Positions 1-9,600 of a stretch of DNA of 64,000 nucleotides are shown in pieces. The position numbers and the translations under genes are program-made. Numbering within the stretch: the first letter of the stretch is position 1; each line of letters starts with the position of its first letter. The notes beneath the pieces were generated by a model that ran no database searches, was not told where the DNA came from, and was given only the letters and a program-made list of their open reading frames with translations. This stretch comes from Symbiodinium natans (lineage: Eukaryota > Sar > Dinophyceae > Suessiales > Symbiodiniaceae), in the NCBI GenBank assembly GCA_905221605.1, contig CAJNDS010002470.1, positions 190,001 to 254,000 on the forward strand, read 5' to 3'.

Positions 1-59
1 ATATCTTGCAATGCAGTACACTGTTTTTGTTCTTACACTATTTGCAGATATATCAAAAT

Positions 60-106
60 ACACACACACACACACTGTCACACATAGATAGATAGATAGA
101 TAGATA
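60..106. repeat. CA and GATA microsatellites
   Basis: A short run of (CA)n is followed within 12 bases by about five copies of GATA. No gene signal is visible around it. Confidence 0.9.
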
Positions 107-230
107 TGGCCGCATGCCAATATTAATTGCTTGTAACAGGGCCGCGGCCCGCACACGCGACATACCCCGTTACAGAGGGTATGTATCAACGGCCGGGGTT
201 TTGCGACAGACCTGTTTGTTGTTGTCTGCA

Positions 231-925
231 GGTTCCAAGTCTTGCTTATCGGGGGGTAAGTGTTCATAAGTTTCAAGAAGCAAATATATATGTAACACTG
301 AATTTTAAACCCCCTTGAACCCTTAAAGGCTGCGTATGTGGGGTGGTTCTAAGTCTTGCTTATCGGGGGGTAAGTGTTCGTAAGTTTCAAGAAGCAAATA
401 TATATATGTAACACTGAATTTCAAACCCCCTTAAACCCTTAAAGGCTGCGTATGTGGGGTGGTTCTAAGTCTTGCTTATCGGGGGGTAAGTGTTCGTAAG
501 TTTCAAGAAGCAAATATATATGTAACCCTGAATGGGTGGTTCTAAGTCTTGCTTATCGGGGGGTAAGTGTTCGTAAGTTTCAAGAAGCAAATATATATGC
601 AACACTGAATTTTTAACCCCCTTAAACCCTTAAAGGCTGCGTATGTGGGGTGGTTCTAAGTCTTGCTTATCGGGGGGTAAGTGTTCGTAAGTTTCAAGAA
701 GCAAATATATGTAACACTGAATTTTCAACCCCCTTAAACCCTTAAAGGCTGCGTATGTGGGGTGGTTCTAAGTCTTGCTTATCGGGGGGTAAGTGCGTAA
801 ATTCAAGAAGCAAATATATATGTAACCCTGAATTTTAAACCCCCTTAAACCCTTAAAGGCTGCGTATGTGGGGTGGTTCTAAGTCTTGCTTATCGGGGGG
901 TAAGTGTTCGTAAATTTCAAGAAGC
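231..925 (+). repeat. Minisatellite, about seven units of 111-116 bp
   Basis: Units begin with GGTTCTAAGTCTTGCTTATC at about 231, 345, 461, 538, 652, 764 and 875. The third unit is shortened to 77 bp by an internal deletion. Each unit contains GGGGGGTAAGTG and GTAAGTTTC, which look like 5' splice donors, an ATATATATGTAACACTGAA core, and a CCCCTTAAACCC stretch resembling degenerate telomere repeat. Units are nearly identical, so amplification is recent. A diverged unit start is seen at about 935. The short open frames here follow the repeat and are not taken as genes. Confidence 0.95.
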
Positions 926-2382
926 TGTGAGGGTTCCAGGTCTTGCTTGTCGCGGCCAACCCCACTCGGTCCTCAACAGGGGGACGCTCCAGGCTTTCGG
1001 CAAGACACCCCCGAAGCCTGAAACCCCGAAATTCCCAAAAATCTGTGCTCATGCCTCCCGGCGCGCGACATACCCCGTTACAAGTGCGTTACATACCCGC
1101 GACAGACCAAACACAGTCCACTGCGACATCTGCGGAAGCAACGTGCGCCCCAAATAGACGCATTATCGTCCTACCCCAATGCGCCCTGAGACCCTTTTTT
1201 AGTGCATGAATATAAGATAATAGAATATAATATCATATAATATAATAGAATATAGTATAATATATATTATAATATAGCATGATACGAACGCGCGCGCGAC
1301 AGAGGTCTGTAACGAGCCGGGCGTTACAGAGGTCTGTAACAGGTGGGCGCGGGCGCGGGCCGCGACAACCGGGGGTTTAGGCACACAGCCATATATATAT
1401 ATATATATAATATCTATCTATATAGTGAGGAATGCTGAGCATAGGCGTTCTTATTGTTTATACAGAATAGTGTTACTTGTTTGAACTCCCCCGAGCTCCC
1501 TGTAGCCTGATAGCTTCCCACCACTTCTTTTCTCATACACCCCAGGAGCCCTTTGCAGGCCTTTCTGCCCCGCAGGTGGTCGAAGTCTCGGGTTCACTCG
1601 AGTCTTAGGCCCCGGGTTCGCGATTTCGAATCATTCAGGCCCAATGACTGAGATGTTGAGGGTTTTGGGTTTCAGTCTCAATGATCCAGGTCCAGGGTGT
1701 AGTTTAGGGGAGTTAGGTTTGTGGTTGTGCTGGGCTTGGCTTGGGTTGCTTCACGAGCAGAGAGGCGACGAGAGGATGTCTCCAATCCTTGTTGCAAGTA
1801 GTTTAGGCTTTTAGCGGTTTTGAAGGTGAGCGTAATTTGGGTCTGGGATTTTGTGTTGTACCAGGTTCTATAGAGTCTCGAGAAGCTCTTGTCGTGTCTT
1901 CTGGCGATCATGTGTGGGACGCTTGGCAGCTGTAGACCTGGCGTCAAAAAATTCGCCGGGCCCTGGGAAGGCAACAGATGTCATCAGTCACCGTTTCTGA
2001 CCGGGGCAGATTCAGGCTTTGGGTGTGTTTGGGGGTGGGGGGAAGGTTTGAGCAATGTTTCCATGCCCTCCTAGCCTCATCAACTCCCCTACAGACACAC
2101 TTCATCCCATCCATGCCCACTCCAAGAAATTCTAAAACCCTAATCCCCCCCTAGTCCCCCCCCCCCCTTTCCGAATCCAACCCCCCCCGCCCCATGGAAT
2201 CAGCCCCAAGGTCATCCAGGTCGCGCGAGGGAAGCGGCCTACGCTGCCCAATGAAGTCCTTGGCCCGAGCATGGAGCTTGCGCCGCAAGTCCACCCACTA
2301 GCAACAAAGCATACAAGCAGCAAGTAGAGCAATACATGGAATGATGCAAAATAAGTAGTAGATGATGTAACTGCAAATCATC
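926..2382. other. Non-coding stretch
   Basis: This holds AT-rich patches at about 1206-1280 and a (TA)n run at about 1392-1410. Two closely spaced GTTACAGAGGTCTGTAAC-like inverted motifs lie near 1300-1340, and C-rich runs near 2150-2195. No convincing coding sequence was seen. Confidence 0.5.
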
Positions 2383-2396
2383 ATGATCGTAGTAGT

Positions 2397-2426
2397 ATTA
2401 TTCGTCGTCGTCGTCGTAGTTATTAT

Positions 2427-2513
<87 letters not shown>

Positions 2514-2705
2514 CAGTAGCAGTAGCAGTCGTAGTCGTAGTCGTGGTTGTACTCGTAGTAGCAGTAGCAGTCGTAGTCGTAGTCGTCGTAGTCGTCGTAG
2601 TCGTCGTAGTCGTAGAGTATAGGCGTAGTAGTCCAGTAGCCCCGTAGTACTAGCTAGTACTACTAGTACTACTAGTAGTAACAGTAGTAACAGTAGTAAC
2701 AGTAG
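2397..2705 (+). repeat. Compound trinucleotide repeat (AGT, CGT, AAC)
   Basis: (GTC/GTA)n passes into about 28 uninterrupted AGT units (about 2428-2511), then mixed AGC/AGT and CGT/AGT units, and ends in (AGTAAC)n. The 79-codon open frame across it translates to poly-Ser/Arg and is a by-product of the repeat. Confidence 0.95.
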
Positions 2706-3495
2706 GAACCGTCTGCAACCCCTGCTTGGGAGGATTTTCGGGGGGGGGGGGGATCACCATAAACCTTTTGTTCGTTTGCGTTTGCAGCCCGTGTCTGGCT
2801 TGTGCCTTCGCATGCCAGTCCATGACCGTCCACACCTTCCACAAATATAGAGCGGCCTCGTTGCTGCTTTTTCAGCAGCCACGTTTCGACGGTGTCACAT
2901 GAGGCTCCCAGGAGGCTTGTCCAGATCATTGAGAGAACATTGGGCGCAAACCCCGACGCGCGGTCCACAGAGCGAACATGCATCAGCACGGAGTGGTTGG
3001 CAGAAGTTTGATCCACGTGGTTCTTCGTGAGTCTGGGTTGGACTTAGTTACACGCGGCTGTCCTTGCCTGAGGACAGACCCACCTTCGATGAGCTTGTGA
3101 ATCAGCTCTCCGACCTTTACAGCGACTTAGGCTCAAGCCCACGCTCGAAGCGCAGTCTGTGGAAGATTGGCAAGACTCTTCCATGCAGGTGGCGTTGATT
3201 CGCAAGACGTCGCCTTGTCTGAAGCGTGCCCGCGGGTTGCACGAGAACATTTGGGTGCGCGGCAGATGCTCGGTTGCCCTGAAACCGTAAGTCCAAATCC
3301 TGAGCCCTGCAGAAACAACAACAGGGTCCTAGCAAGGCTCTGGCTCTAAACTCTAAACAGGCAAAAGCACAAAATCCAAGCCGCCAATGCATTCACTGCA
3401 CTGTCCTTAAGCCTTGTTGCAGCTTGGTGTGCAGGGAAGGTTGGGAGTGTCAAAAGGCCCAGGCCCACAAAGCTGCAGAGGCCCCAAGGCCTCCT
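2706..3495. other. Non-coding stretch, no recognised gene
   Basis: Overlapping open frames occur on both strands, but none has a recognisable domain or a clear advantage over its antisense partner. A run of G at about 2740-2751 is present. Confidence 0.4.
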
Positions 3496-3571
3496 GGTTT
3501 AGGGTTTAGGGTTTAGGGTTTAGGGTTTAGGGTTTAGGGTTTAGGGTTTAGGGTTTAGGGTTTAGGGTTTA
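3496..3571 (+). repeat. Interstitial telomere tract (TTTAGGG)n
   Basis: About ten perfect TTTAGGG units sit between unrelated sequences, with no degenerate edges. Perfect units away from a chromosome end indicate a recent insertion or amplification. Confidence 0.95.
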
Positions 3572-4311
3572 GTCTCGAAGATTGACAATTGAGTTTCCAG
3601 GTACACCTTCCGCCAGAGTGAGACATATCCGCGTAGCGACAAGGACAAGGACACACAGTCCAAGCGCATGCAGTCCAAGTAGCGGAGCTGAGACACGGGT
3701 TGGCTATACTCCCCTTCGAACCAGAATAACATTAATATATTCAATATCCTTTTGGACAAAAAGAAAGAATATTTCCCAGGGGATATAGTTGGGCCATCAG
3801 CCAGCGGCTGCCAAGCAGTCAGGACCGGAATGATGAGGGGTCCACAGTTCAGTGCCATTCCGGGCCATGTTCCCTTCTTGGGGTCCCGGTTAAAAAGATG
3901 CGTAGATGCGCCCCTTCAAATTCAGGGGGCTGATCCCTGCCGATCATTGAGTTCTCAGACTGAGTTCACAGTCTGGAACGTTTTTTTGGTATTTAATGCC
4001 TGTGTATAGCAGGACACCTTCACTGACGGTAAGCCTAAGTCGCTCCGCGAGGCTGTAAAGGCTGTCGCAGGCATCCGCCAATCCTCAGTCTTCTTCCTTT
4101 CGGCCTTTCAAGAAGCGGTATGCCAGCTGTGCCTGGTTCAAGCAAGCTAGATCAGGACAACCCTTGAGATGCTGTGGGTCTAGCATGCTGTGTAGGACGG
4201 CGTAGGACTTGAAGTGGGAACTCAACCATGATCGGCCCATCTGAAGCCCGAAGCTTCCCGAAAAACATAACCCCAACCCCAAACGTCAACGCATTTTTGA
4301 CTGAAGCTTCG

Positions 4312-4331
4312 CCCCCCCCCCCCCCCCCCCC
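4312..4331. repeat. Poly-C tract
   Basis: An uninterrupted C run directly follows GAAGCTTCG. Several similar homopolymer tracts punctuate the window (for example 5151-5170, 12018-12038, 12977-12992, 27597-27615). Confidence 0.9.
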
Positions 4332-4386
4332 TCGCTGCCGGCATCTCCGCACACTGGACCAGGCACTTGTGCGTTACGGGGGCAAC

Positions 4387-4512
4387 AAGGAGGTTCATGG
4401 TACTGAAGAACCAATTATCACTGTATCTCTAGCCCACTTGCAAGCCCCTTGAGTGCCCTCATATGGTTATCATTGGGCTATAAGTACAGTTTTTATTGGG
4501 TTAATGCAATGG
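4387..4512. mobile_element. MITE family A copy, right end lost
   Basis: The left end GGAGGTTCATGGTACT and the internal segments CTTGCAAGCCCCTTGAGTGCCC and ATAAGTACAGTTTTTATTGGG match family A elements elsewhere in the window. The expected right end AGTACCATGAACCTCC is replaced by ATGCAATGGGACCTGG, so this copy is decayed or truncated. Confidence 0.7.
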
Positions 4513-5112
4513 GACCTGGACAAAAACAGCACCCCTATTTACGATGCAGACACAAAACTTTTTTCAGCACCTTGCGCAGGCATGTGCCAGAGTGCGACGC
4601 ATTGGCTCATTCTTTCTGGCTCAGGCCAGCTACACCGACCTTTTCACGGTGAGTATTTTGCAGCTTCTCCTAGGTGGTTCAGGCGAAGTTTGGGACGGTT
4701 TCACGGTTTGACCCTAAACTCCCAACCCTATACCTGAACAGATCTTCCAGGGTAGCCTTCCTGGTCAACCGCTGGCTCTTTTGTGTTGGAGAATGGTGCA
4801 TATCCTTGGCTTCAGTGCGCGGGAGTGTGCTGTGATCAGAGGGCTTCGGGGGATTGTAAACCCTAAGGCCCAAACGCCTAAACCCCCAAACGCTAAACCG
4901 AAACCTCAGGCCCCAATCCCCTTATCGTTTAGAGCTTCCGTTCCAGGATTCAGGGCTCGTTGGCGCCCTCTAGTGGATTCGCATGTTGGCTCATTCCAAA
5001 CCTAAACCCTAAACCCCTTAACTACTATTGCTCAAGGAGGCGGCAGTGGCAAGATCGAAGTCCGAAGCGCGCCACAAGAGGATGCCCCAGTTGCCAAAAG
5101 CTGAGAGACAGG

Positions 5113-5172
5113 TTTTTTTTTTTTTAATGTTTTTTTTCCTTTTTTTTTTTTTTGGGGGGGGGGGGGGGGGGC
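5113..5172. repeat. Poly-T / poly-G block
   Basis: Three T runs are followed directly by about 18 G residues. The antisense 73-codon frame rich in Lys and Pro comes from this tract and is not a gene. Confidence 0.9.
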
Positions 5173-5363
5173 GGAGCGGCTTTGGGGGGTGGGGGCGGGC
5201 CCTCTCTAGATTTCCACCCTTATGTATCAGGGATGTCAATATGTGTGTGTGTGTGTGTGTGCACGTCAGTCTGTCTGTTTTCTGTCTGTCTATCTGTACG
5301 TGTGCCTCAATGAAGCCGTTACGCCTAAGCCATCCTCGATTGTAGGGACAGGATGCTCCTAGC

Positions 5364-5546
5364 TTGGGGGATGTTCCCCCCCTATGCTAACAATCCTTAA
5401 TGGTGATTATAGTACCCCCCCCCCCCTATTAGAATCCCTTGTAAGGACTGTTCGTATAAGGTTAGTACCGCCCAATTAGAATCCCTACTATTAAGGTTAG
5501 TACACTAGAATCCCTGTTAAGGTAAGTACAAGGGGGAACATCCCAT
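5364..5546. mobile_element. Inverted-repeat element with 8-bp target duplication (hAT-like MITE, family D)
   Basis: The ends GGGATGTTCCCCC and GGGGGAACATCCC are inverted repeats. The element is flanked on both sides by CTCCTAGC (5356-5363 and 5547-5554), a perfect 8-bp direct repeat. The interior is built from repeated TTAGAATCCCT and AAGGTTAGTAC motifs and has no coding capacity. An 8-bp target duplication is known for hAT (and P) transposons. Assignment to hAT is an inference from that length only. Confidence 0.75.
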
Positions 5547-5554
5547 CTCCTAGC

Positions 5555-6832
5555 AGTCAAGAGGCATCTGGGACATGCGCAGACATCAGCGGCAAGAGGC
5601 GACGTCGATGCGCCAGCACTGTGAGAAGCAGCACCCAATTGTTTGAAAAAGGTATCCTAAACCCTAAATCCCAAAACCTTGTAGTGTTGAAGGCTGTCGG
5701 GTTTTTAGCCGCCAGGCTCAAGAATGTCAGAATATACAGCAGAGAATCCACTGCAATGTAAAGCGAGTATATCATATTTTACGTAACAATTACATCCCAT
5801 GGACGTATATGTCATACTGCATAAGACATATGTATATATATGTATGTTTATCATGTAAATATGTCGATATGTGTATGTATATGTATGTACTTACTATAGG
5901 ATCCAACTTTGGAGTTCACGGCTTCACGCAAAGGTTGGCGAATTGCCCGACGGCTTGCTGAGGGTCGAGGTTGGAGGCCTACAAAGCGTTGAGCTGGCTG
6001 AAAGAGCCGCCATGGTGATCTGGGTTTAGGTTTTCGGGTTTAGGGTTTAGGGTTTAGGATTTGGCTTCATGCCTTGCAAGTTTTAAAGCGCTGGAAAGCA
6101 CGCTGGCCCTGGGCTCCACCTGAATTGTGATCCTGAGGTCCCTGATCCTGCCACTGGGAGCTGGTGCCGTGCGCAAGAGACCGGCACACAGAGAGAAAGA
6201 GGCAAGAAAGAAGCAGAAGCAGCAGAAGAGAGAGAGGGAACTTCGGGTTTAGGGCATAAGGTTTTACGATTAGAAGCTTCCCCGAGACGTGGAGGTATTT
6301 TGCCTGAGGAGCTGCAGCGGCTTCGCGAGATTGGCGCCGGGAAGGCCTGCGGGGCCGTGGACGATTGCCTCTGTGGAGGTGATTTTAGCAGCGCAGCATG
6401 CAGATTTGCTTCTTCAGTCGGATTCGACATCGAAGGGTCTCTTTATTTTGGAACACGCCCCTGAACCCTAAACCCTGAACCCTGAACCCTAAACCCCCTA
6501 AACACGGCCGTTGGGGGAGGAAGCCTGGGTCCTGGTGGACGGCAAGATGGTCCGAAGAGTTGGCAGCCTTTCATTGAAGGACGTTGTTTTTTGACAGTGC
6601 TGCCTTTTCCCGGAGGCTCACAGATGTGTCACGCTTTGTATTAGGACCCGAGTGGAGATGAAGATGATCCGGAGGCCCTAATTCGAAGCATTCTTCTGTG
6701 CTGTCAGGCATTCGCAAGCAGAGTTTTCTAGGCTGCCTCAGGTAGAGCTAGACTCCAGCATCTTGCCTTCCTGGGCAGAGGCAGAGGCACCGGCAAGAGC
6801 GTTGCAAAAGCTCGTTTGCAAAAAGGCTGATG
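5555..6832. other. Non-coding stretch with small telomere tracts
   Basis: This holds an AT-rich patch with repeated TATGTATAT motifs (about 5800-5890) and short TTTAGGG or CCCTAAA runs near 6025-6060 and 6465-6502. Overlapping frames on both strands at 6083-6471 show no recognisable domain. Confidence 0.4.
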
Positions 6833-6968
6833 CTTGGAGGTTCATGGTACTTAACTAACCCCAAAAATCACTGTACTCAGAACCCAATTACAACCATATT
6901 AGGGGCTGATAAGAAGTGGGTGATAAGTACAGTTATACTTTGGTGAATAGGTACCATGAACCTCCGAG
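6833..6968. mobile_element. MITE family A copy, complete
   Basis: The left end CTTGGAGGTTCATGGTACTT and right end GTACCATGAACCTCCGAG form terminal inverted repeats. The interior has inverted copies of ACCCAATTACAACC-type and GATAAGTACAGTTATA-type motifs typical of the family. No open frame is present. Confidence 0.85.
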
Positions 6969-7098
6969 TCGTCGAAGTCGGGGAGCAAGGCGAACTGCCA
7001 GCTGCTGCCATCGGAGGAGGGTGAGCCAGCAGAGGCTTTCCCGGGTGGAATCACCCATTTTTGTGTCTCTTGCGTCCTTTACAAACCTCACAACATCG

Positions 7099-7233
7099 TT
7101 AGGGTTTAGTTTAGGGTTTAGGGTTTAGGGTTTAGGGTTTAGGGTTTAGGGTTTAGGGTTTAGGGTTTAGGGTTTAGGGTTTAGGGTCTAGGGTCTAGGG
7201 TCTAGGGTTTAGGGTTTAGGGTTTAGGGTTTAA
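7099..7233 (+). repeat. Interstitial telomere tract (TTTAGGG)n with TCTAGGG variants
   Basis: About nineteen units are present. Three consecutive TCTAGGG variants lie inside otherwise perfect repeat, which suggests local tandem amplification of a mutated unit. A C-rich tract of opposite orientation lies about 80 bp further on (7313-7352). Confidence 0.95.
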
Positions 7234-7312
7234 TTGTTCTGAGCATGGAAGGAGCAACTCAAGTCCCTCGATGCCACAGTTTCGGATGAGGCGGCTTGCA
7301 AAGCACACTTGA

Positions 7313-7352
7313 ACCCCTAAACCCTAAACCCTAAACCCTAAACCCTAAACCC
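7313..7352 (-). repeat. Interstitial telomere tract, opposite orientation
   Basis: Five CCCTAAA units on the plus strand end abruptly at GATCATGGGC, where an unrelated open frame begins on the minus strand. With 7099-7233 this makes a tail-to-tail pair of tracts. Confidence 0.9.
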
Positions 7353-7713
7353 GATCATGGGCAGTAGCCAGCTCCCGCAGCAAAGTTTCGTTGCAGAGGC
7401 TCGCCTGCATAAATCTCGCCAGGCACTGATGCACCTGCTCCGGCATGGCTATGCAATCGTGGACTGGGGCGCCGAAATGATTCATTGTAGTCTGAATCAC
7501 AACACGATCAAAAGCAGCACGAACTAAACAGTCAGTTCGTTGATAATAATCATCAGATTCATTCCGAAACATATCGCAATCCGGGCAGTAGTGCTGGCCT
7601 GTTTGAGCAGCCGAATCTAACGTGCTTGCGCAGGACAACGCCCTTCCAGGTGAGCTGTGTGCAGACGTCTCAGGCAAGAAATGTACCCCACCATGCGTGC
7701 GACCGCCTGACAT
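7345..7713 (-). CDS. Hypothetical open frame, C-terminus cut by telomere repeat
   Basis: A 122-codon frame starts at ATG (7713). It encodes a mixed, non-repetitive protein with a CPDCDMF motif (CxxC) near residue 43 and a Cys/His-containing C-terminal half with alternating hydrophobic and charged residues, which looks like real coding sequence. No family was recognised. Its last codons and TAG stop are supplied by the interstitial telomere tract at 7313-7352, so the true gene probably continued further and was broken there. It may be one exon of a spliced gene or a remnant. Confidence 0.35.
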   Translation of the reverse strand: MSGGRTHGGVHFLPETSAHSSPGRALSCASTLDSAAQTGQHYCPDCDMFRNESDDYYQRTDCLVRAAFDRVVIQTTMNHFGAPVHDCIAMPEQVHQCLARFMQASLCNETLLRELATAHDRV

Positions 7714-8437
7714 CTTCTTGGATCGACCCCTGGGTTACTTAATTCCGGTCGTTGGGCAAGGAGATAAGTTGCTGAGGGGCTCGCGACTGTAATATGGTGT
7801 CCGTTTGTCCAAGCTCATATTGGGCTTGATCTGCATGATGGCCCTGGCGTACCAGTCATAAATATGATACCAATAACATAGCCTCGAAAGGCCCACAACT
7901 TAGATGGGTTACAGCAAACCCCAAGGCACTCTAAATCCCTACGCCTGCTAGGCATCCTTAAGTAGATAGAAGATTTGAAATCCCTACAAAAAACACAGTT
8001 TCCAAAACGATAGATAGAATATTTCCAGTTTCCAAAACGATAGATAGAATAGTTTTTCCGGGGCCAAGATAAGCACCCAGAGTGGCTGCTGAGAGAAGTG
8101 GGTTGGCAGGAAGGCACGCCAAGAGACGAGAGGCCCCCAGAAGCCACCCCAAGCTTAAGAAGACGCGAGGGACGAGAAACCAAGACGCCAAGAGGCCTGC
8201 AGGAGGCCCCCAAGCAGGCGCCCAAAAGCTGTCTTAAACATGATCCCGAAAATATTCTATGTATGGGTTCAAAGATTGTGTATGGGTTCCTCAAATATTC
8301 CATGTACGGGTTCAAAGGTTCTATGTATGGGTTCCTTGAAAAACGGGGAAAAAGGCCAAACCGCGGAAAACTAATGAAAAGAAAAAGCCGAAACCCAAAT
8401 TCTCTCTATTCAAGGATGACTATAACACTTAACCCTA
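7714..8437. other. Non-coding stretch with tandem duplications
   Basis: TTTCCAAAACGATAGATAGA occurs twice in tandem (about 7998-8053). Variants of CTATGTATGGGTTC recur around 8258-8335. Long frames on both strands follow these repeats and were not accepted. Confidence 0.5.
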
Positions 8438-8526
8438 CTAGGATGGGCTATTATACCCTATAATCCCTGAAAAGGCCCTTTATAGGGTTCATTATGAGGT
8501 TCTTAAAGCCTAATAGCCCATCCTGG
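8438..8526. mobile_element. MITE family B copy (89 bp)
   Basis: CTAGGATGGGCTATTA at the left and TAATAGCCCATCCTGG at the right form terminal inverted repeats with one mismatch, and TA flanks both ends. The interior AAAGGCCCTTTATAGGGTTCATTATG is shared with the copy at 16459. The copy has no coding capacity. The two-base TA flank would fit a Tc1/mariner-type mobiliser, which is an inference. Confidence 0.8.
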
Positions 8527-9305
8527 TAGATGGGCGGCCCGAGGCGACCTTGCGTGGGGAGCTGGACACCCTCTTAGAGTCCACGGCCTAAGCAAGGTTT
8601 CAGGGTAAGCTGACCGGCAAGCTTCTGCTGATGAGTACCCTGGGGTTTACGTTTAGGGTTTAGGTTTTAGGCAAGGAATTAGATTGTAAGCCCTTGCTTC
8701 ACTTGGCCCTAAGGCGTGGCCAAATGTGGGATAGCCAATCGTACTCGGAAGAGGAAGGTGCTGTGCACCACGACATTTGCGTGACGGCCTAAGCCGGATG
8801 CAAGCTGCCATGGGCATTTCCCAGCATAGGGGTGCCCCCTTAATAATTGATATGGCACCCAAAATATATAAAAATGTCATACAATTTCCCAAGCAGTGTG
8901 CCAACACTAGGGGTAAAAGGGTGTTTAGATTGAGTTGCCCGTGGAGCGCCCGCGAATCGCCCGCGACACGCGGACGCTATTCCTCGAGCGGTGATCGCAT
9001 ATTCTGGACGAAAGTCGCACGCACTTTTTTCGGAATGCGGGCTTGAGCGCGGATGTGTCGTGCCCTTGACACATCGCAAATTACATCGTGCATGGTGTCG
9101 AATCGCTAGGCACTGTGTGCATGATTGTGGTCTTCACGGGTGGAATCCTGGAAATCGTGCTCTCCGCCGTTCGTTTTTCAAGGCTTGCATCGCTGGGCCT
9201 GCATTTTTGGCTGTTGATGGGTTCGCGTAGTGCAGCCAGACTAATAGGGGATTTGCATAATTCGTGATGTTGCAAATCGCGCTCCCGCCTAAGCGCCGTG
9301 TGCAC

Positions 9306-9600
9306 GACATCGCCATACTCGTCGTCGCTTTTTGACGTCTGGTTTCACGAAATGCGAAACAGTCGTCGTGTTTGGGCTTGTTTGCATTTGGGGGTGTTGG
9401 AATCGCACTTCCGCCTACGCGCCGAGCGCGTCGACATCGCCATCCTCATAGCTGTCGTCGCTTTTGGACCTGGACGTCACGTAAACTACGCCAAACTGAC
9501 ATGGCTTTTGGACATCGCATTTCTGCAAACGCAAAACTAGCGCGGCTTTTGGACGTCGGGCTTCGCCACATGCGAAACTGTCATCGCTTTTGGTGTTGTT
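9306..9600 (+). repeat. Degenerate tandem repeat, about 44-50 bp unit
   Basis: The unit reads roughly GGCTTTTGGACGTCG, a variable spacer, then GCGAAACTG. Copies begin near 9318, 9457, 9505, 9545 and 9587. Units are diverged. The overlapping frames on both strands owe their length to this periodicity. Confidence 0.65.

Noticed and set aside
231-925. CRISPR-like array of regular repeats
   Set aside because: Units are contiguous tandem copies without unique spacers, and the context is eukaryotic.
1678-1974. 98-codon minus-strand frame
   Set aside because: No recognised domain; composition resembles its surroundings and a plus-strand frame overlaps it.
3496-3571. Window as a chromosome end
   Set aside because: Telomere tracts are internal, scattered through all 64 kb and in both orientations.
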